This document shows, in pieces, positions 17,772-25,105 of a stretch of 64,000 bases of DNA (positions within the stretch are counted from its first letter, which is position 1; each line of letters begins with the position of its first letter). The DNA lies in assembly GCF_024171765.1 (NCBI RefSeq), contig NZ_JAMTCI010000001.1, positions 1,093,137 to 1,157,136 of the forward strand. Reading direction: 5' to 3'. The notes beneath the pieces are model-generated. The model searched no databases. It was not told where the DNA came from and worked only from the letters and a program-made list of their open reading frames with translations. Origin of the DNA: Williamsia deligens. GTDB taxonomy: Bacteria > Actinomycetota > Actinomycetes > Mycobacteriales > Mycobacteriaceae. The position numbers were made by a program, and so were the translations under genes.

Positions 17772-17807
17772 GTGACAATTTCTGTTGTCGTCAACGCTCA
17801 TTGTCAC
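17772..17807 (-). promoter_or_regulatory. Nested inverted repeats upstream of the diiron oxygenase
   Basis: GTGACAAT (17772-17779) and ATTGTCAC (17800-17807) are perfect 8-bp arms with a 20-base spacer. Inside lies a second dyad, GACAA (17774-17778) with TTGTC (17785-17789). The region is 43-78 bases upstream of the ATG at 17729, in the only gap wide enough for a promoter. Arms of TGACA type suit a TetR- or GntR-like repressor binding as two dimers; no such gene is adjacent. Confidence 0.5.
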
Positions 17808-17872
17808 GATACGGCGCGGGTTCCGACCTGTAAACAAGTGCGTTCGATCACACCGCGACGTCGGGGAGTGAC

Positions 17873-19327
17873 CTACGTCACTGTCACGGCGCGGTAGTCC
17901 GCGGGACGCATCCGACCTGCCCGGCGACGGTACGACCACATCGACCACTGCCAGTTGTGGATGTCGTGGCCGTGGTCGTCGCGGTACCAGTTGCGGCAGC
18001 CGGCCCACACCGTCCGCCCCTCGGCGGCGCGCACCGCACGCCGGAATCCGTCGTACGCCGAGCGCCGCACCTCGAGGCCGCTTCCCGTCGCCGTGATGGC
18101 CGCGACCGCGTCGAGGATGTGCGCCGTCTGCGTCTCCAGCATGTAGACGATCGAGCCGGCGCCGAGGTTCGTGTTGGGCCCGTATACCAGGAACAGGTTG
18201 GGGAAACCCGGGACCGACATCCCCAGGTGCGCGGCCGCCCCGTCCCGCCAGGCCTCGGCCGGTGACAGGCCGTTGCGACCCCGGATGTCGACGGTCGAAC
18301 AGAACTCCGTGGTGGCGAATCCCGTGGCGAGGACGATCACGTCGGCCGGGTGTGTGGTGTCCCCGGCGACGATCCCCGACGCCGCCACGCCGCTGATCCG
18401 GTCGGTCACCAGGTCCACATCGTCCCGTTGCAGGGCGGGATACCAGTCGCTGGACACGGTGATCCGCTTGCACCCGATCTCGTGGTCCGGGGTGAGGACG
18501 GCACGCAGGGCGGGGTCGGGCACCGCTGACCGGAGCTGTCGGAGGAAGAGTCGCCGCACCACCGCCATGCTCGCAGGCCAGCGCCAGAACGAGAGGGTGA
18601 ACAGCTCGAACACCGCCCAGATCGATGCCCGCGCGACCGCCGTGTAGCCCGGCATCCTCCGACGACGCGCGCCGTACTCGGCGTCGGGCCGCGCCATCAC
18701 ATAGGGCGCGCTGCGCTGGAACACCGTGACGTGCGCGGCGTCGCCGACGATCTCGGGGACGACCTGCACGGCACTGGCCCCGGTGCCGACCACCGCGACG
18801 CGCCGCCCGGTGAGGTCGACGTCGTCGCGCCATCGAGCGGTGTGGACGACCTCTCCGGTGAACCCTGCGGCAGCCAGCGCCTCGGGCTGCGCCCACCCGG
18901 GCACCTTCGGCACCGACAACTGTCCGAGCGCGGGGACGAGCACGTCGGCGACGTCGGTGGTCCCGTCGGCGAGGGCGATCTGCCACCGACCGTCGACCCA
19001 GGCGGCCGATCGCACCGGTGTCGACAGGCGGATCCGGTCGGCGATGCCCGCGTCGTCGACGCATCGACGGAGGTAGGCGTGGATCTCGGGGCCCGGGGCG
19101 AACCGCCGCGACCACGAGACGGTACGTGCGAAGGAGTAGCTGTAGATGTGCGACGGGGCGTCACACGCCGCGCCGGGATAGGTGTTGGCGTACCAGGTGC
19201 CGCCGACGTCGTCGGCCTGCTCGAACACGACGAAGTCGTGATGACCGCGGGCTGCGAGGCGCAGGGCGACGCACAGACCGCCGAAGCCCGCGCCGATGAT
19301 CGCGACCCGGGGCTGCGTCGACACCAT
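17873..19327 (-). CDS. Flavin-containing / Baeyer-Villiger-type monooxygenase (first copy)
   Basis: A 484-aa class B flavoprotein monooxygenase. The FAD Rossmann motif IIGAGFGG lies near residue 10, GGTWYANTYPGAACD follows, and a second dinucleotide motif VVGTGASAVQVVPEI lies near residue 180. The BVMO fingerprint FxGxxxHxxxW is present (FTGEVVHTARW), but the next residue is R rather than P or D. Likely converts ketones or heteroatom substrates using NADPH and O2; substrate unknown. A tandem repeat sits 28-95 bases upstream of the ATG at 19327. A paralogue is at 46314-47762. Confidence 0.88.
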   Translation of the reverse strand: MVSTQPRVAIIGAGFGGLCVALRLAARGHHDFVVFEQADDVGGTWYANTYPGAACDAPSHIYSYSFARTVSWSRRFAPGPEIHAYLRRCVDDAGIADRIRLSTPVRSAAWVDGRWQIALADGTTDVADVLVPALGQLSVPKVPGWAQPEALAAAGFTGEVVHTARWRDDVDLTGRRVAVVGTGASAVQVVPEIVGDAAHVTVFQRSAPYVMARPDAEYGARRRRMPGYTAVARASIWAVFELFTLSFWRWPASMAVVRRLFLRQLRSAVPDPALRAVLTPDHEIGCKRITVSSDWYPALQRDDVDLVTDRISGVAASGIVAGDTTHPADVIVLATGFATTEFCSTVDIRGRNGLSPAEAWRDGAAAHLGMSVPGFPNLFLVYGPNTNLGAGSIVYMLETQTAHILDAVAAITATGSGLEVRRSAYDGFRRAVRAAEGRTVWAGCRNWYRDDHGHDIHNWQWSMWSYRRRAGRMRPADYRAVTVT

Positions 19328-19354
19328 CCGCGATGGTGGACACGCATCCGGACA

Positions 19355-19422
19355 GGTGTCAACCCCGGTGTGTCGACCCCGGTGTGTCGACCCTGGTGTG
19401 TCGACCCTGGTGTGTCGACCCT
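19355..19422. repeat. 14-bp tandem repeat (GGTGTGTCGACCCT)
   Basis: Four complete 14-bp units run head to tail at 19367-19380, 19381-19394, 19395-19408 and 19409-19422, after a 12-base degenerate unit at 19355-19366. Units differ only at the last base (C or T) apart from the degenerate copy. Each unit contains GTCGAC. The array is intergenic, between the monooxygenase start and the small sigma-F-linked gene. It could be a repeated binding site or a slippage-prone minisatellite. Confidence 0.9.
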
Positions 19423-19446
19423 GGCCGACGACCCGTCCGGGACGGC

Positions 19447-19675
19447 TCAGCCGGCGGGTGCGAGGACGAGCGATGCGATGACGCGCTCGACCCCGTGTTC
19501 CTGGTCGACGACCCGGGACTCGGTGATGCGTGACATCGCGGCGGCGATGCGGGCACCGCCCCCGATCGGCTGCAGCTCGACGAAGTCGACCGGGCTGTGC
19601 CGGACCGCGACCACCGTGCAGACGCAGCGTCGGCCGTCGGGCAACGCGACCGAGACCAGTTCTCCCTTGTGCATG
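19447..19675 (-). CDS. Small hypothetical protein with a sigma-F-type promoter
   Basis: A 75-aa soluble protein (MHKGELVSVALPDGRR...) with a beta-rich look and an RIAAAMSRITESRVVDQEHG segment near the C-terminus; no family recognised. A longer frame from GTG 19719 exists, but a sigma-F promoter (GTTT 19708-19705, GGGTAC 19689-19684) falls inside that extension and would start transcription a few bases before ATG 19675, so the short form was chosen. Probably part of the stress regulon (inference). Confidence 0.65.
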
Positions 19676-19683
19676 GAAGGTGG

Positions 19684-19708
19684 GTACCCGGCCGTGGACC
19701 CCACAAAC
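19684..19708 (-). promoter_or_regulatory. Sigma-F-type promoter for the 75-aa protein
   Basis: On the minus strand GTTT-N15-GGGTAC. It matches the actinobacterial sigma-F/sigma-B consensus GTTT-N15-17-GGGTAT except the last base. The predicted transcript start is within a few bases of ATG 19675, so the message would be nearly leaderless. Confidence 0.7.
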
Positions 19709-19726
19709 GCATTCGTCACCGGGAGA

Positions 19727-20683
19727 TCACTGATAGCTGATGTAATCCGGCGGCGGCGCCAGGGCGAGCACCTGCGCCGGTCCCATCATCCCGATGTCCT
19801 GCCGGTAGAAGACCTTGAACCCGCTGTGCATCCGCGGGTCGGCGAGCTCCGCGTATTTGCGCACCTTCGTGGGGGTCGTCCCGAAGCCGTCGGTGTGGTT
19901 GACGAGCGCGAGCTCGACGGGCGCCGCGAGGGCGGCGCGGTCGGTGATCATGTCCGGCGTGAACTGGTGCAGGACCAACGGTTTCTGCGGCAGCGCGCCC
20001 CGGCGGACGACGCCCGCGAGCCAGTCGGTGACCGCGTTGACCTCGCCGGCCGTGACGGTGCCGATCTGGGTACCGGGCACCGCGCCCGGGGGCATCCGCC
20101 ACTCGGCGTCGAGCGCGAGGCCGACATCGGGCTGGGCCAGATATCGGCTCCACCGCATGACCTGGGGCAGGAACGGGCATCGGCCGGGTTGCACGTCCAG
20201 CACGACGAGCTGCCGGTGCGCGCGGGCGGCGGCGAGGTACCGGTCGACGTCCCCGTCGGCCACGGCGTGCGCGTAGCACCCGTCGGGACCCGGGGTGGGG
20301 TCCGCGACGGTCACGATCATCTCCATCACCGGCCGCACGGGTCGGCCCGGCCGCGCGTACGCCGCCGCCTGCTGCTCCAGGCGCGTCGCAGCCGCCTCGG
20401 GTGTGCCGACACCGAGGGCGCCCAGTCCCCCACCGTCGCCGGTCCCGTAGAGCGCGACGAGCCGATGACCGTCACCGAAGACGGTCCGTCCCCCGCGCGG
20501 CAGCTCGGACGGACGCTGAACCGCGGTGGTCGTTGACACGGGACTCGATGTCCCGTGCATCGCGGCGACGTGGTCAACGGGCTCCGCGTCGCTGCAGCCC
20601 ACGACCGACGACATCAGCCCGACTGCGGCCGCCAGGATCGCGAGACACCGACCGCCCCGATGCGTTCTGTCCGTCCCACCCAC
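19727..20683 (-). CDS. Lipoprotein of unknown function
   Basis: A 318-aa exported protein. From GTG 20683 the N-terminus reads as a lipoprotein signal: positive start, hydrophobic core CLAILAAAVGL, and lipobox SVVGC with the modified cysteine near residue 30. The mature part has an alternating strand/helix pattern (LVALYGTGDGGGLGALG, VVLDVQPGRCPF, GLALDAEWRMPPG) that suggests a TIM-barrel-like hydrolase fold, but no catalytic assignment is possible. Upstream in-frame codons have no signal-peptide character. It lies 82 bases after idi on the same strand. Confidence 0.7.
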   Translation of the reverse strand: MGGTDRTHRGGRCLAILAAAVGLMSSVVGCSDAEPVDHVAAMHGTSSPVSTTTAVQRPSELPRGGRTVFGDGHRLVALYGTGDGGGLGALGVGTPEAAATRLEQQAAAYARPGRPVRPVMEMIVTVADPTPGPDGCYAHAVADGDVDRYLAAARAHRQLVVLDVQPGRCPFLPQVMRWSRYLAQPDVGLALDAEWRMPPGAVPGTQIGTVTAGEVNAVTDWLAGVVRRGALPQKPLVLHQFTPDMITDRAALAAPVELALVNHTDGFGTTPTKVRKYAELADPRMHSGFKVFYRQDIGMMGPAQVLALAPPPDYISYQ

Positions 20684-20765
20684 GGTGGGCGATGCTGCCA
20701 CGGCCGCGGTACGGGCCGACGCGCCGGGCTCGGTCGCACCGCGGCAGTCGCCGACGGCGTGCCGG

Positions 20766-21311
20766 TCAGCTGCGAGCGGCGACCGGTCGGAGGAGATCGT
20801 CGGGCGACAACTGCGCCACCTGGTCGGCGAACCACGGGCTGAAGGCCCAGGGGGTTGCGCGCACGGACGTCCACACGTCGGCGACATCCGCCCAGGCGTG
20901 CTCGGCCACCTCATCGGGCGCGGCGTCCACCGGGCCGACCGGCCGCGCCACGAACACCGGGCAGATCTCGTTCTCGACGACGCCACTGGCGTCGACGGCG
21001 CGGTAGCGGAAGTCCGGCAGGACGCACTGCAGGTCGGTCACGCGCAGACCGAGCTCGCGCGGGGCGTACCGCCGGACGGCGTCCTCGACGGCCTCGTCGG
21101 GGCGGGGATGCCCGCAGAAGGAGTTGGTCCACACACCGGGCCACGTGCGCTTGGACAAGGCGCGCCGGGTCATGAGGATGGCGCCGTCGGCGACGACGAA
21201 GCAGGAGAATGCGAGATGCAGGGGCGTGTCCAGCGTGTGGACCGCCGTCCGGTCGGCGGTGCCGGTCGGGCGCCCGGCGTCGTCGGTGAGCACCACCAGA
21301 TCAGCGTTCAT
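20766..21311 (-). CDS. idi: Isopentenyl-diphosphate delta-isomerase, type I
   Basis: A 181-aa Nudix-fold enzyme that interconverts isopentenyl and dimethylallyl diphosphate in isoprenoid synthesis. Diagnostic residues are present: the active-site cysteine in TNSFCGHPRPDE and the acidic metal site in VENEICPVF, with TRRALSKRTWPGVWT before it. ATG 21311 was chosen because GGGAGA lies just upstream and the preceding in-frame extension is unlike the family. Confidence 0.93.
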   Translation of the reverse strand: MNADLVVLTDDAGRPTGTADRTAVHTLDTPLHLAFSCFVVADGAILMTRRALSKRTWPGVWTNSFCGHPRPDEAVEDAVRRYAPRELGLRVTDLQCVLPDFRYRAVDASGVVENEICPVFVARPVGPVDAAPDEVAEHAWADVADVWTSVRATPWAFSPWFADQVAQLSPDDLLRPVAARS

Positions 21312-21501
21312 GTCTCCCGGCCGTTCCACGCGTACAGATTCCTGAACTGATCGTACAGAACCGATGCGTCCGGGAGGCGCGACCGCATCGAGACCTCCGG
21401 CCGGGAATGTCTCTGTTCGGCCGCACGTGACCGACGACACCGCTGGTGGCTCGCCACGGCTGATCGACGTCCGTAGCGTCGGGAACATGACCAGTGACCT
21501 C

Positions 21502-21527
21502 GTTTGCAGCCCCTCGCCGACGGGTAT
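21502..21527 (+). promoter_or_regulatory. Sigma-F promoter for the DUF6480 gene (exact consensus)
   Basis: GTTT (21502-21505), a 16-base spacer, then GGGTAT (21522-21527): an exact match to the sigma-F consensus. ATG 21537 is ten bases downstream, so the transcript should be leaderless or nearly so. Confidence 0.8.
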
Positions 21528-21536
21528 GTCTCGACG

Positions 21537-21773
21537 ATGACCGAACCCGAGAAGACCCCCGACCTCGAACCCGGCGGTGGCGTGTCACCGGGAGAGACGC
21601 CGCCCGCCGCCGAAGCGACCGCCTGGGTCCACGACGACACCGATCCCCCTGTCACACGGCGTTTCCCGCCGACGGGGCGCACGGCGAAGATCATCGCCGG
21701 GATCGTCGTCGTGCTGCTCTTCGCCCTGCTCGTCGCCGGCGCGATCAGCGTCGGCATCAACTACGCCACCTGA
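21537..21773 (+). CDS. DUF6480-like small membrane protein
   Basis: A 78-aa protein with a proline/glycine-rich N-terminus (PDLEPGGGVSPGETPPAAE), a conserved TRRFPPTGRTAKII linker, and a single C-terminal transmembrane segment (IAGIVVVLLFALLVAGAIS). It resembles DUF6480 proteins of other actinobacteria; function unknown. The exact sigma-F promoter places it in the stress regulon. An upstream in-frame ATG would sit inside that promoter, so ATG 21537 was used. Confidence 0.75.
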   Translation: MTEPEKTPDLEPGGGVSPGETPPAAEATAWVHDDTDPPVTRRFPPTGRTAKIIAGIVVVLLFALLVAGAISVGINYAT

Positions 21774-21790
21774 CGCGGACGCGCCACCTG

Positions 21791-21832
21791 ACGCGAGAGC
21801 GCCTAACACGGTCACGTGTCAGGCGCTTTCGC
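21791..21832. terminator. Bidirectional hairpin terminator
   Basis: AGCGCCTAACACG (21797-21809) pairs with CGTGTCAGGCGCT (21814-21826), one G-T-type mismatch, loop GTCA; outer CGCGA/TCGCG arms extend the stem. It sits between the convergent DUF6480 and anti-sigma genes and includes the last codons of the latter. No U-tract follows, as is common in GC-rich actinobacteria. Confidence 0.7.
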
Positions 21833-22229
21833 GTAGCTTTCTGAACGAGACGGTGACATCCCGTCCCTCCGAACAGATCTCGGTGGCCACGTCCACCCTG
21901 TCGACCGCCGCCTGGACCAGGTGCCACCCGATTCCCTGACCGAATCGCGGCAGCAGTGCGTCGATCACGCCGCGGACCTCGCCGTCGGCAGCGTCTGGTC
22001 CGACAACGACCGAACAGGTGACGGGCCGGTAACGCGAGGATCGGTCGACGATCTGTTCGCAGATCTCGGTGATCGCCATCATCAGGTCGGCGGTCGCCTC
22101 CACGCTGAAATCAAGTCGCAGCAAGAGTGATTCGACCACCGAGCGCATCACCGACACCCTCTGGGGAGCGACCGTGATGGTCACCATCGCCGACGACTGT
22201 GTCCAGTCGTCGGACGGGGCGGCACTCAC
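21819..22229 (-). CDS. UsfX/RsbW-like anti-sigma factor (HATPase fold)
   Basis: A 136-aa protein with the GHKL ATPase fold. The helix LMMAITEICEQIV stands where RsbW kinases have an N-box; the ATP-binding Asn is replaced (EICEQ), much as in mycobacterial UsfX (EVCTR as I recall). A C-terminal FGQGIGWHLVQAAVDRV matches the UsfX FSWHVL region. It probably sequesters SigF, encoded 1.7 kb away. GTG 22229 has GAGGAG upstream and a sigma-F promoter before that, so a longer in-frame ATG start was rejected. Confidence 0.78.
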   Translation of the reverse strand: MSAAPSDDWTQSSAMVTITVAPQRVSVMRSVVESLLLRLDFSVEATADLMMAITEICEQIVDRSSRYRPVTCSVVVGPDAADGEVRGVIDALLPRFGQGIGWHLVQAAVDRVDVATEICSEGRDVTVSFRKLRESA

Positions 22230-22280
22230 GGTCGGGCTCCTCACCGCGGCGAGGTCGATCCCGCCGCTGTCGCTGCCGAG

Positions 22281-22305
22281 GTACCCGCGTGGGGGTCGCT
22301 CAAAC
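22281..22305 (-). promoter_or_regulatory. Sigma-F promoter for the anti-sigma gene
   Basis: On the minus strand GTTT (22305-22302), 15-base spacer, GGGTAC (22286-22281). It lies about 50 bases upstream of GTG 22229 and would give negative feedback: SigF driving its own antagonist. It is back to back with the promoter at 22328-22352. Confidence 0.75.
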
Positions 22306-22327
22306 GCCGACGGGCGGCGACGACGGT

Positions 22328-22352
22328 GTTTGTGCCGCCTCACCGTGGGTAA
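22328..22352 (+). promoter_or_regulatory. Sigma-F promoter for the FAD/Rieske gene
   Basis: GTTT (22328-22331), 15-base spacer, GGGTAA (22347-22352). The start codon is at 22411, giving a leader of roughly 50 bases that carries a strong GGAGGAG ribosome binding site. Confidence 0.75.
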
Positions 22353-22410
22353 TCACGACGTCTGAGAGCGCCGACCGGCCCGGACGTGTGCCCATCACCG
22401 GAGGAGATCC

Positions 22411-23943
22411 ATGTCATCGCTGTGGCTCGAGAACCGTCCCGTGGCGCCCCACCCCGGCACGGAGGTGGCCGACCTGACTGGATCTCGCTACGACCACGTC
22501 GTGGTGGGTGCCGGCATCACCGGCCTGGTCACCGGGGTCCTGCTGGCGCGCGCGGGTGCGACGGTCGCGGTGATCGAGGCCCGCACGGCAGGAGCCGTCA
22601 CCACCGGACACACCACCGGCAAGGTCAGCCTGCTGCAGGGCACGCGGTTGTCCACGATCGCCTCCCGTCACGACAGCGCGGTGGTCGCGGCCTATGTCGA
22701 CGCGAACCGCGAGGGCATGGAGTGGCTGCTGCGGTTCTGCGCCGACGCCGGCATCCCCGTCGACCGCGAGACCGCCATCACCTACGCCTCCGACGACAAG
22801 TCGGCGGACACCGTCGTCGCCGAGCATCGCGCTGCCCTCGAGGCGGGGCTGGACGTGCAGATGGTCGCCGACACCGACCTCCCGTTCGACGTCGCGGCCG
22901 CGGTGGCCCTGCCCGACCAGGCACAGCTCGACCCGATGCCGGTCCTCGACGCCCTCGCCGAGGACCTGCGCTCCCACGGCGGCGTCCTCATCGAGGGCGT
23001 CCGGGTCCGCGGGACGGGACTGCCCGGGCTGGGAATACCGGGTCTGCCGTCGACCGGCGACCTCACCCTCCGCACCGATCACGGGCACGTGCGGGCCGGC
23101 AGCGTCACCGTCGCGACGGGCATGCCCATCCTCGACCGCGGTGCGCACTTCGCCCGCCTGACCGCCCAACGGTCCTACAGCGCGGTGTTCTCCCTGCCCG
23201 ACGACCAGATCCCACGATCGATGTCACTGGCCGCGGGATCGCCGTCGGTCTCGCTGCGGTACGCGTGGCGGCCGTCCCCGGACGGCGACGAGCGCGTCCT
23301 CATGGTCGGCGGTTTCGGGCACGAGACGGGACGGACCGGCTCCGAGCGCGCCCACGTCGAGGAGCTGATCCGGTGGACACGGGCGACCTTCCCCGGAGCG
23401 GAACTCCGGTCGCGCTGGTCGGCCCAGGACTACTCGTCGGTCGACGAACTGCCCGTCGTCGGTCCCGTGCTGCCGGGCGAGAGCCGCGTGCTGGTCGCGA
23501 CCGGGTTCTCGAAGTGGGGCATGACGAACGGGGTGGCCGCGGCGATCGCCTGCAGCGGTCGGCTCCTGGGTGGTCGCCACCCGTGGGCGGACGTGTATCG
23601 CTCGTGGCGGCCGTCGCAGGTCACCTCGGTCGTGTCGGCGGCACAGATGAACGCCCAGGTCGGCATGCACATGGCCCGTGGGTGGGTCGGTGCCCTCACC
23701 CGGTCGGTGGGTCCGGCGCCCACCGCCGACGGTGACGGCAGGGTCGGACGCGACGGAGTCCGCCCGGTCGGGCGATGCCGGGTCGACGGCGAGACCACCG
23801 ACGTGACGCCGGTGTGTCCCCACCTCGGCGGCATCCTGCACTGGAACGCCGCCGAGGAGTCATGGGACTGCCCGCTGCACGGCTCCCGGTTCGATGCCCG
23901 GGGAGCCGTGCTGGAGGGTCCCGCCACCCGCGATCTGCCCTGA
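22411..23943 (+). CDS. FAD-dependent oxidoreductase with C-terminal Rieske [2Fe-2S] domain
   Basis: A 510-aa fusion. Residues ~1-400 are a DadA/glycine-oxidase-type flavoprotein: HVVVGAGITGLVTGVLLARAG near residue 28 (FAD motif GxGxxG), VIEA acidic end of strand 2, and VATGFSKWGMTNG near the C-terminal FAD site. Residues ~450-510 form a Rieske domain with C-P-H (CPHLGG) and C-x2-H (CPLHGSRF) ligands. Such fusions are widespread but their substrate is unknown. GGAGG precedes the ATG. It separates sigF from its anti-sigma gene and has its own sigma-F promoter. Confidence 0.9.
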   Translation: MSSLWLENRPVAPHPGTEVADLTGSRYDHVVVGAGITGLVTGVLLARAGATVAVIEARTAGAVTTGHTTGKVSLLQGTRLSTIASRHDSAVVAAYVDANREGMEWLLRFCADAGIPVDRETAITYASDDKSADTVVAEHRAALEAGLDVQMVADTDLPFDVAAAVALPDQAQLDPMPVLDALAEDLRSHGGVLIEGVRVRGTGLPGLGIPGLPSTGDLTLRTDHGHVRAGSVTVATGMPILDRGAHFARLTAQRSYSAVFSLPDDQIPRSMSLAAGSPSVSLRYAWRPSPDGDERVLMVGGFGHETGRTGSERAHVEELIRWTRATFPGAELRSRWSAQDYSSVDELPVVGPVLPGESRVLVATGFSKWGMTNGVAAAIACSGRLLGGRHPWADVYRSWRPSQVTSVVSAAQMNAQVGMHMARGWVGALTRSVGPAPTADGDGRVGRDGVRPVGRCRVDGETTDVTPVCPHLGGILHWNAAEESWDCPLHGSRFDARGAVLEGPATRDLP

Positions 23944-23947
23944 GACG

Positions 23948-24772
23948 TCAGGCGGCGTCGGCGATCACGGGATCGTCGGCGACACCGGCGCGCAACCGGC
24001 CCAGGGTGGCGGCGAGGATGCGGGACACGTGCATCTGGGAGATACCCACCTCGCGGGCGATCTGCGACTGCGACATCGAGTCGAAGTACCGCAGGATCAG
24101 GATCCGGCGTTCGCGCTCGGGGAGCGCGTCCAGCACGGGCCGGACGGACACGAGCTCGTCGATCTGGCCCAGTCGGTCGTCGCGTGCACCCATCGTCTCC
24201 CGGATGCTGGACGTGGACGAGTCGGTTCCGTACTCCGCGTCGATGGACGTGGTGTGGTACGACGCGCCGGCGACCAACCCGTCGACGACGTCGTCGATGG
24301 ACAACCCCGTCTCCGCGGCGATCTCGGCCGGCCGAGGTGACCGGCCCAACTGCTGGATGAGCACGTCGGACACCCGCTTGATCTGCAGGTAGTTCTCCTT
24401 CGTACGACGCGGCACGCGCATGCACCACGCCGAGTCACGGAAGTATCGGCGGACCTCGCCCATCACGGTGGGGACGGCGAACGACAGGAAATCGCTGCCG
24501 CGCTCCGGGTCGTAACGGTCGACGGAGTTGACCAGGCCGACACGCGCCACCTGGAGCAGGTCGTCGTAGGGCTCACCGCGGCCACCGAAACGACGGGCGA
24601 CGTGGTCGGCCAATGGTAGGCAGCGAGCAATGACTCTGTCCCGCAGCAATTCTCGCTGAACTCCCGTCAGGGTAGCCATGTCGAGGATTTGGCGGGGAAC
24701 ATCGGCGTAGTCGTCGTCATGATTGCCGCGGGGCCGGCGGCTCGACGTGGATTCGTGCGGAGCGTTGGACAT
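23948..24772 (-). CDS. sigF: RNA polymerase sigma factor SigF
   Basis: A 274-aa group 3 sigma factor of the SigB/SigF/SigG type. Region 2 is GRGEPYDDLLQVARVGLVNSV with FAVPTVMGEVRRYFRDSAW (cited as two blocks of conserved core); region 3 contains LGRSPRPAEIAAETGLS, and region 4 the helix-turn-helix SMSQSQIAREVGISQMHVSRIL (core QIAREVGISQMHVSR). It directs polymerase to GTTT...GGGTAT promoters under stress or stationary phase. Its stop is four bases from the convergent FAD/Rieske gene. I found no sigma-F promoter directly in front of it. Confidence 0.93.
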   Translation of the reverse strand: MSNAPHESTSSRRPRGNHDDDYADVPRQILDMATLTGVQRELLRDRVIARCLPLADHVARRFGGRGEPYDDLLQVARVGLVNSVDRYDPERGSDFLSFAVPTVMGEVRRYFRDSAWCMRVPRRTKENYLQIKRVSDVLIQQLGRSPRPAEIAAETGLSIDDVVDGLVAGASYHTTSIDAEYGTDSSTSSIRETMGARDDRLGQIDELVSVRPVLDALPERERRILILRYFDSMSQSQIAREVGISQMHVSRILAATLGRLRAGVADDPVIADAA

Positions 24773-25105
24773 CGTGAATCACCCGGTTCCTGGGTTGATC
24801 TCGGGTCGGCGACGCCACGGGCGGATGCTAGAACGCATTGCCTGAGGTGCCATGAAAAGCACGGAGCTTCAGGGATGTGCGCACTTCTCGCGCCGACAAC
24901 CGGATTGCCGTACGGCTTCCAACTCAACCGAGCGTCCGGTCCTGTACCGATAGTGGCACGTTCTGGACGCCGTGAACACCCACATCTGAACGCGAAGCAG
25001 CGGCAACGGCCCGAAAATGCACCCTCACCAGCCAACAGACCGGGCGAAACCCGATTCGACTCGTGCGTGCGGCAATTCGCCTACGCGATGGCCGGGCGAT
25101 CCGCC
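24773..25105. other. Intergenic region upstream of sigF
   Basis: A 333-base gap between the sigF start and the end of the SDR gene on the same strand. It must contain the sigF promoter. I see no consensus sigma-F or sigma-A element, no stable hairpin and no convincing small gene; base composition is slightly less GC-rich than the neighbours. A 33-codon frame from ATG 24852 was considered and not accepted. Confidence 0.5.

Noticed and set aside
24852-24953. 33-codon frame after ATG 24852 upstream of sigF
   Set aside because: No ribosome binding site or family likeness, and its residues are unremarkable.
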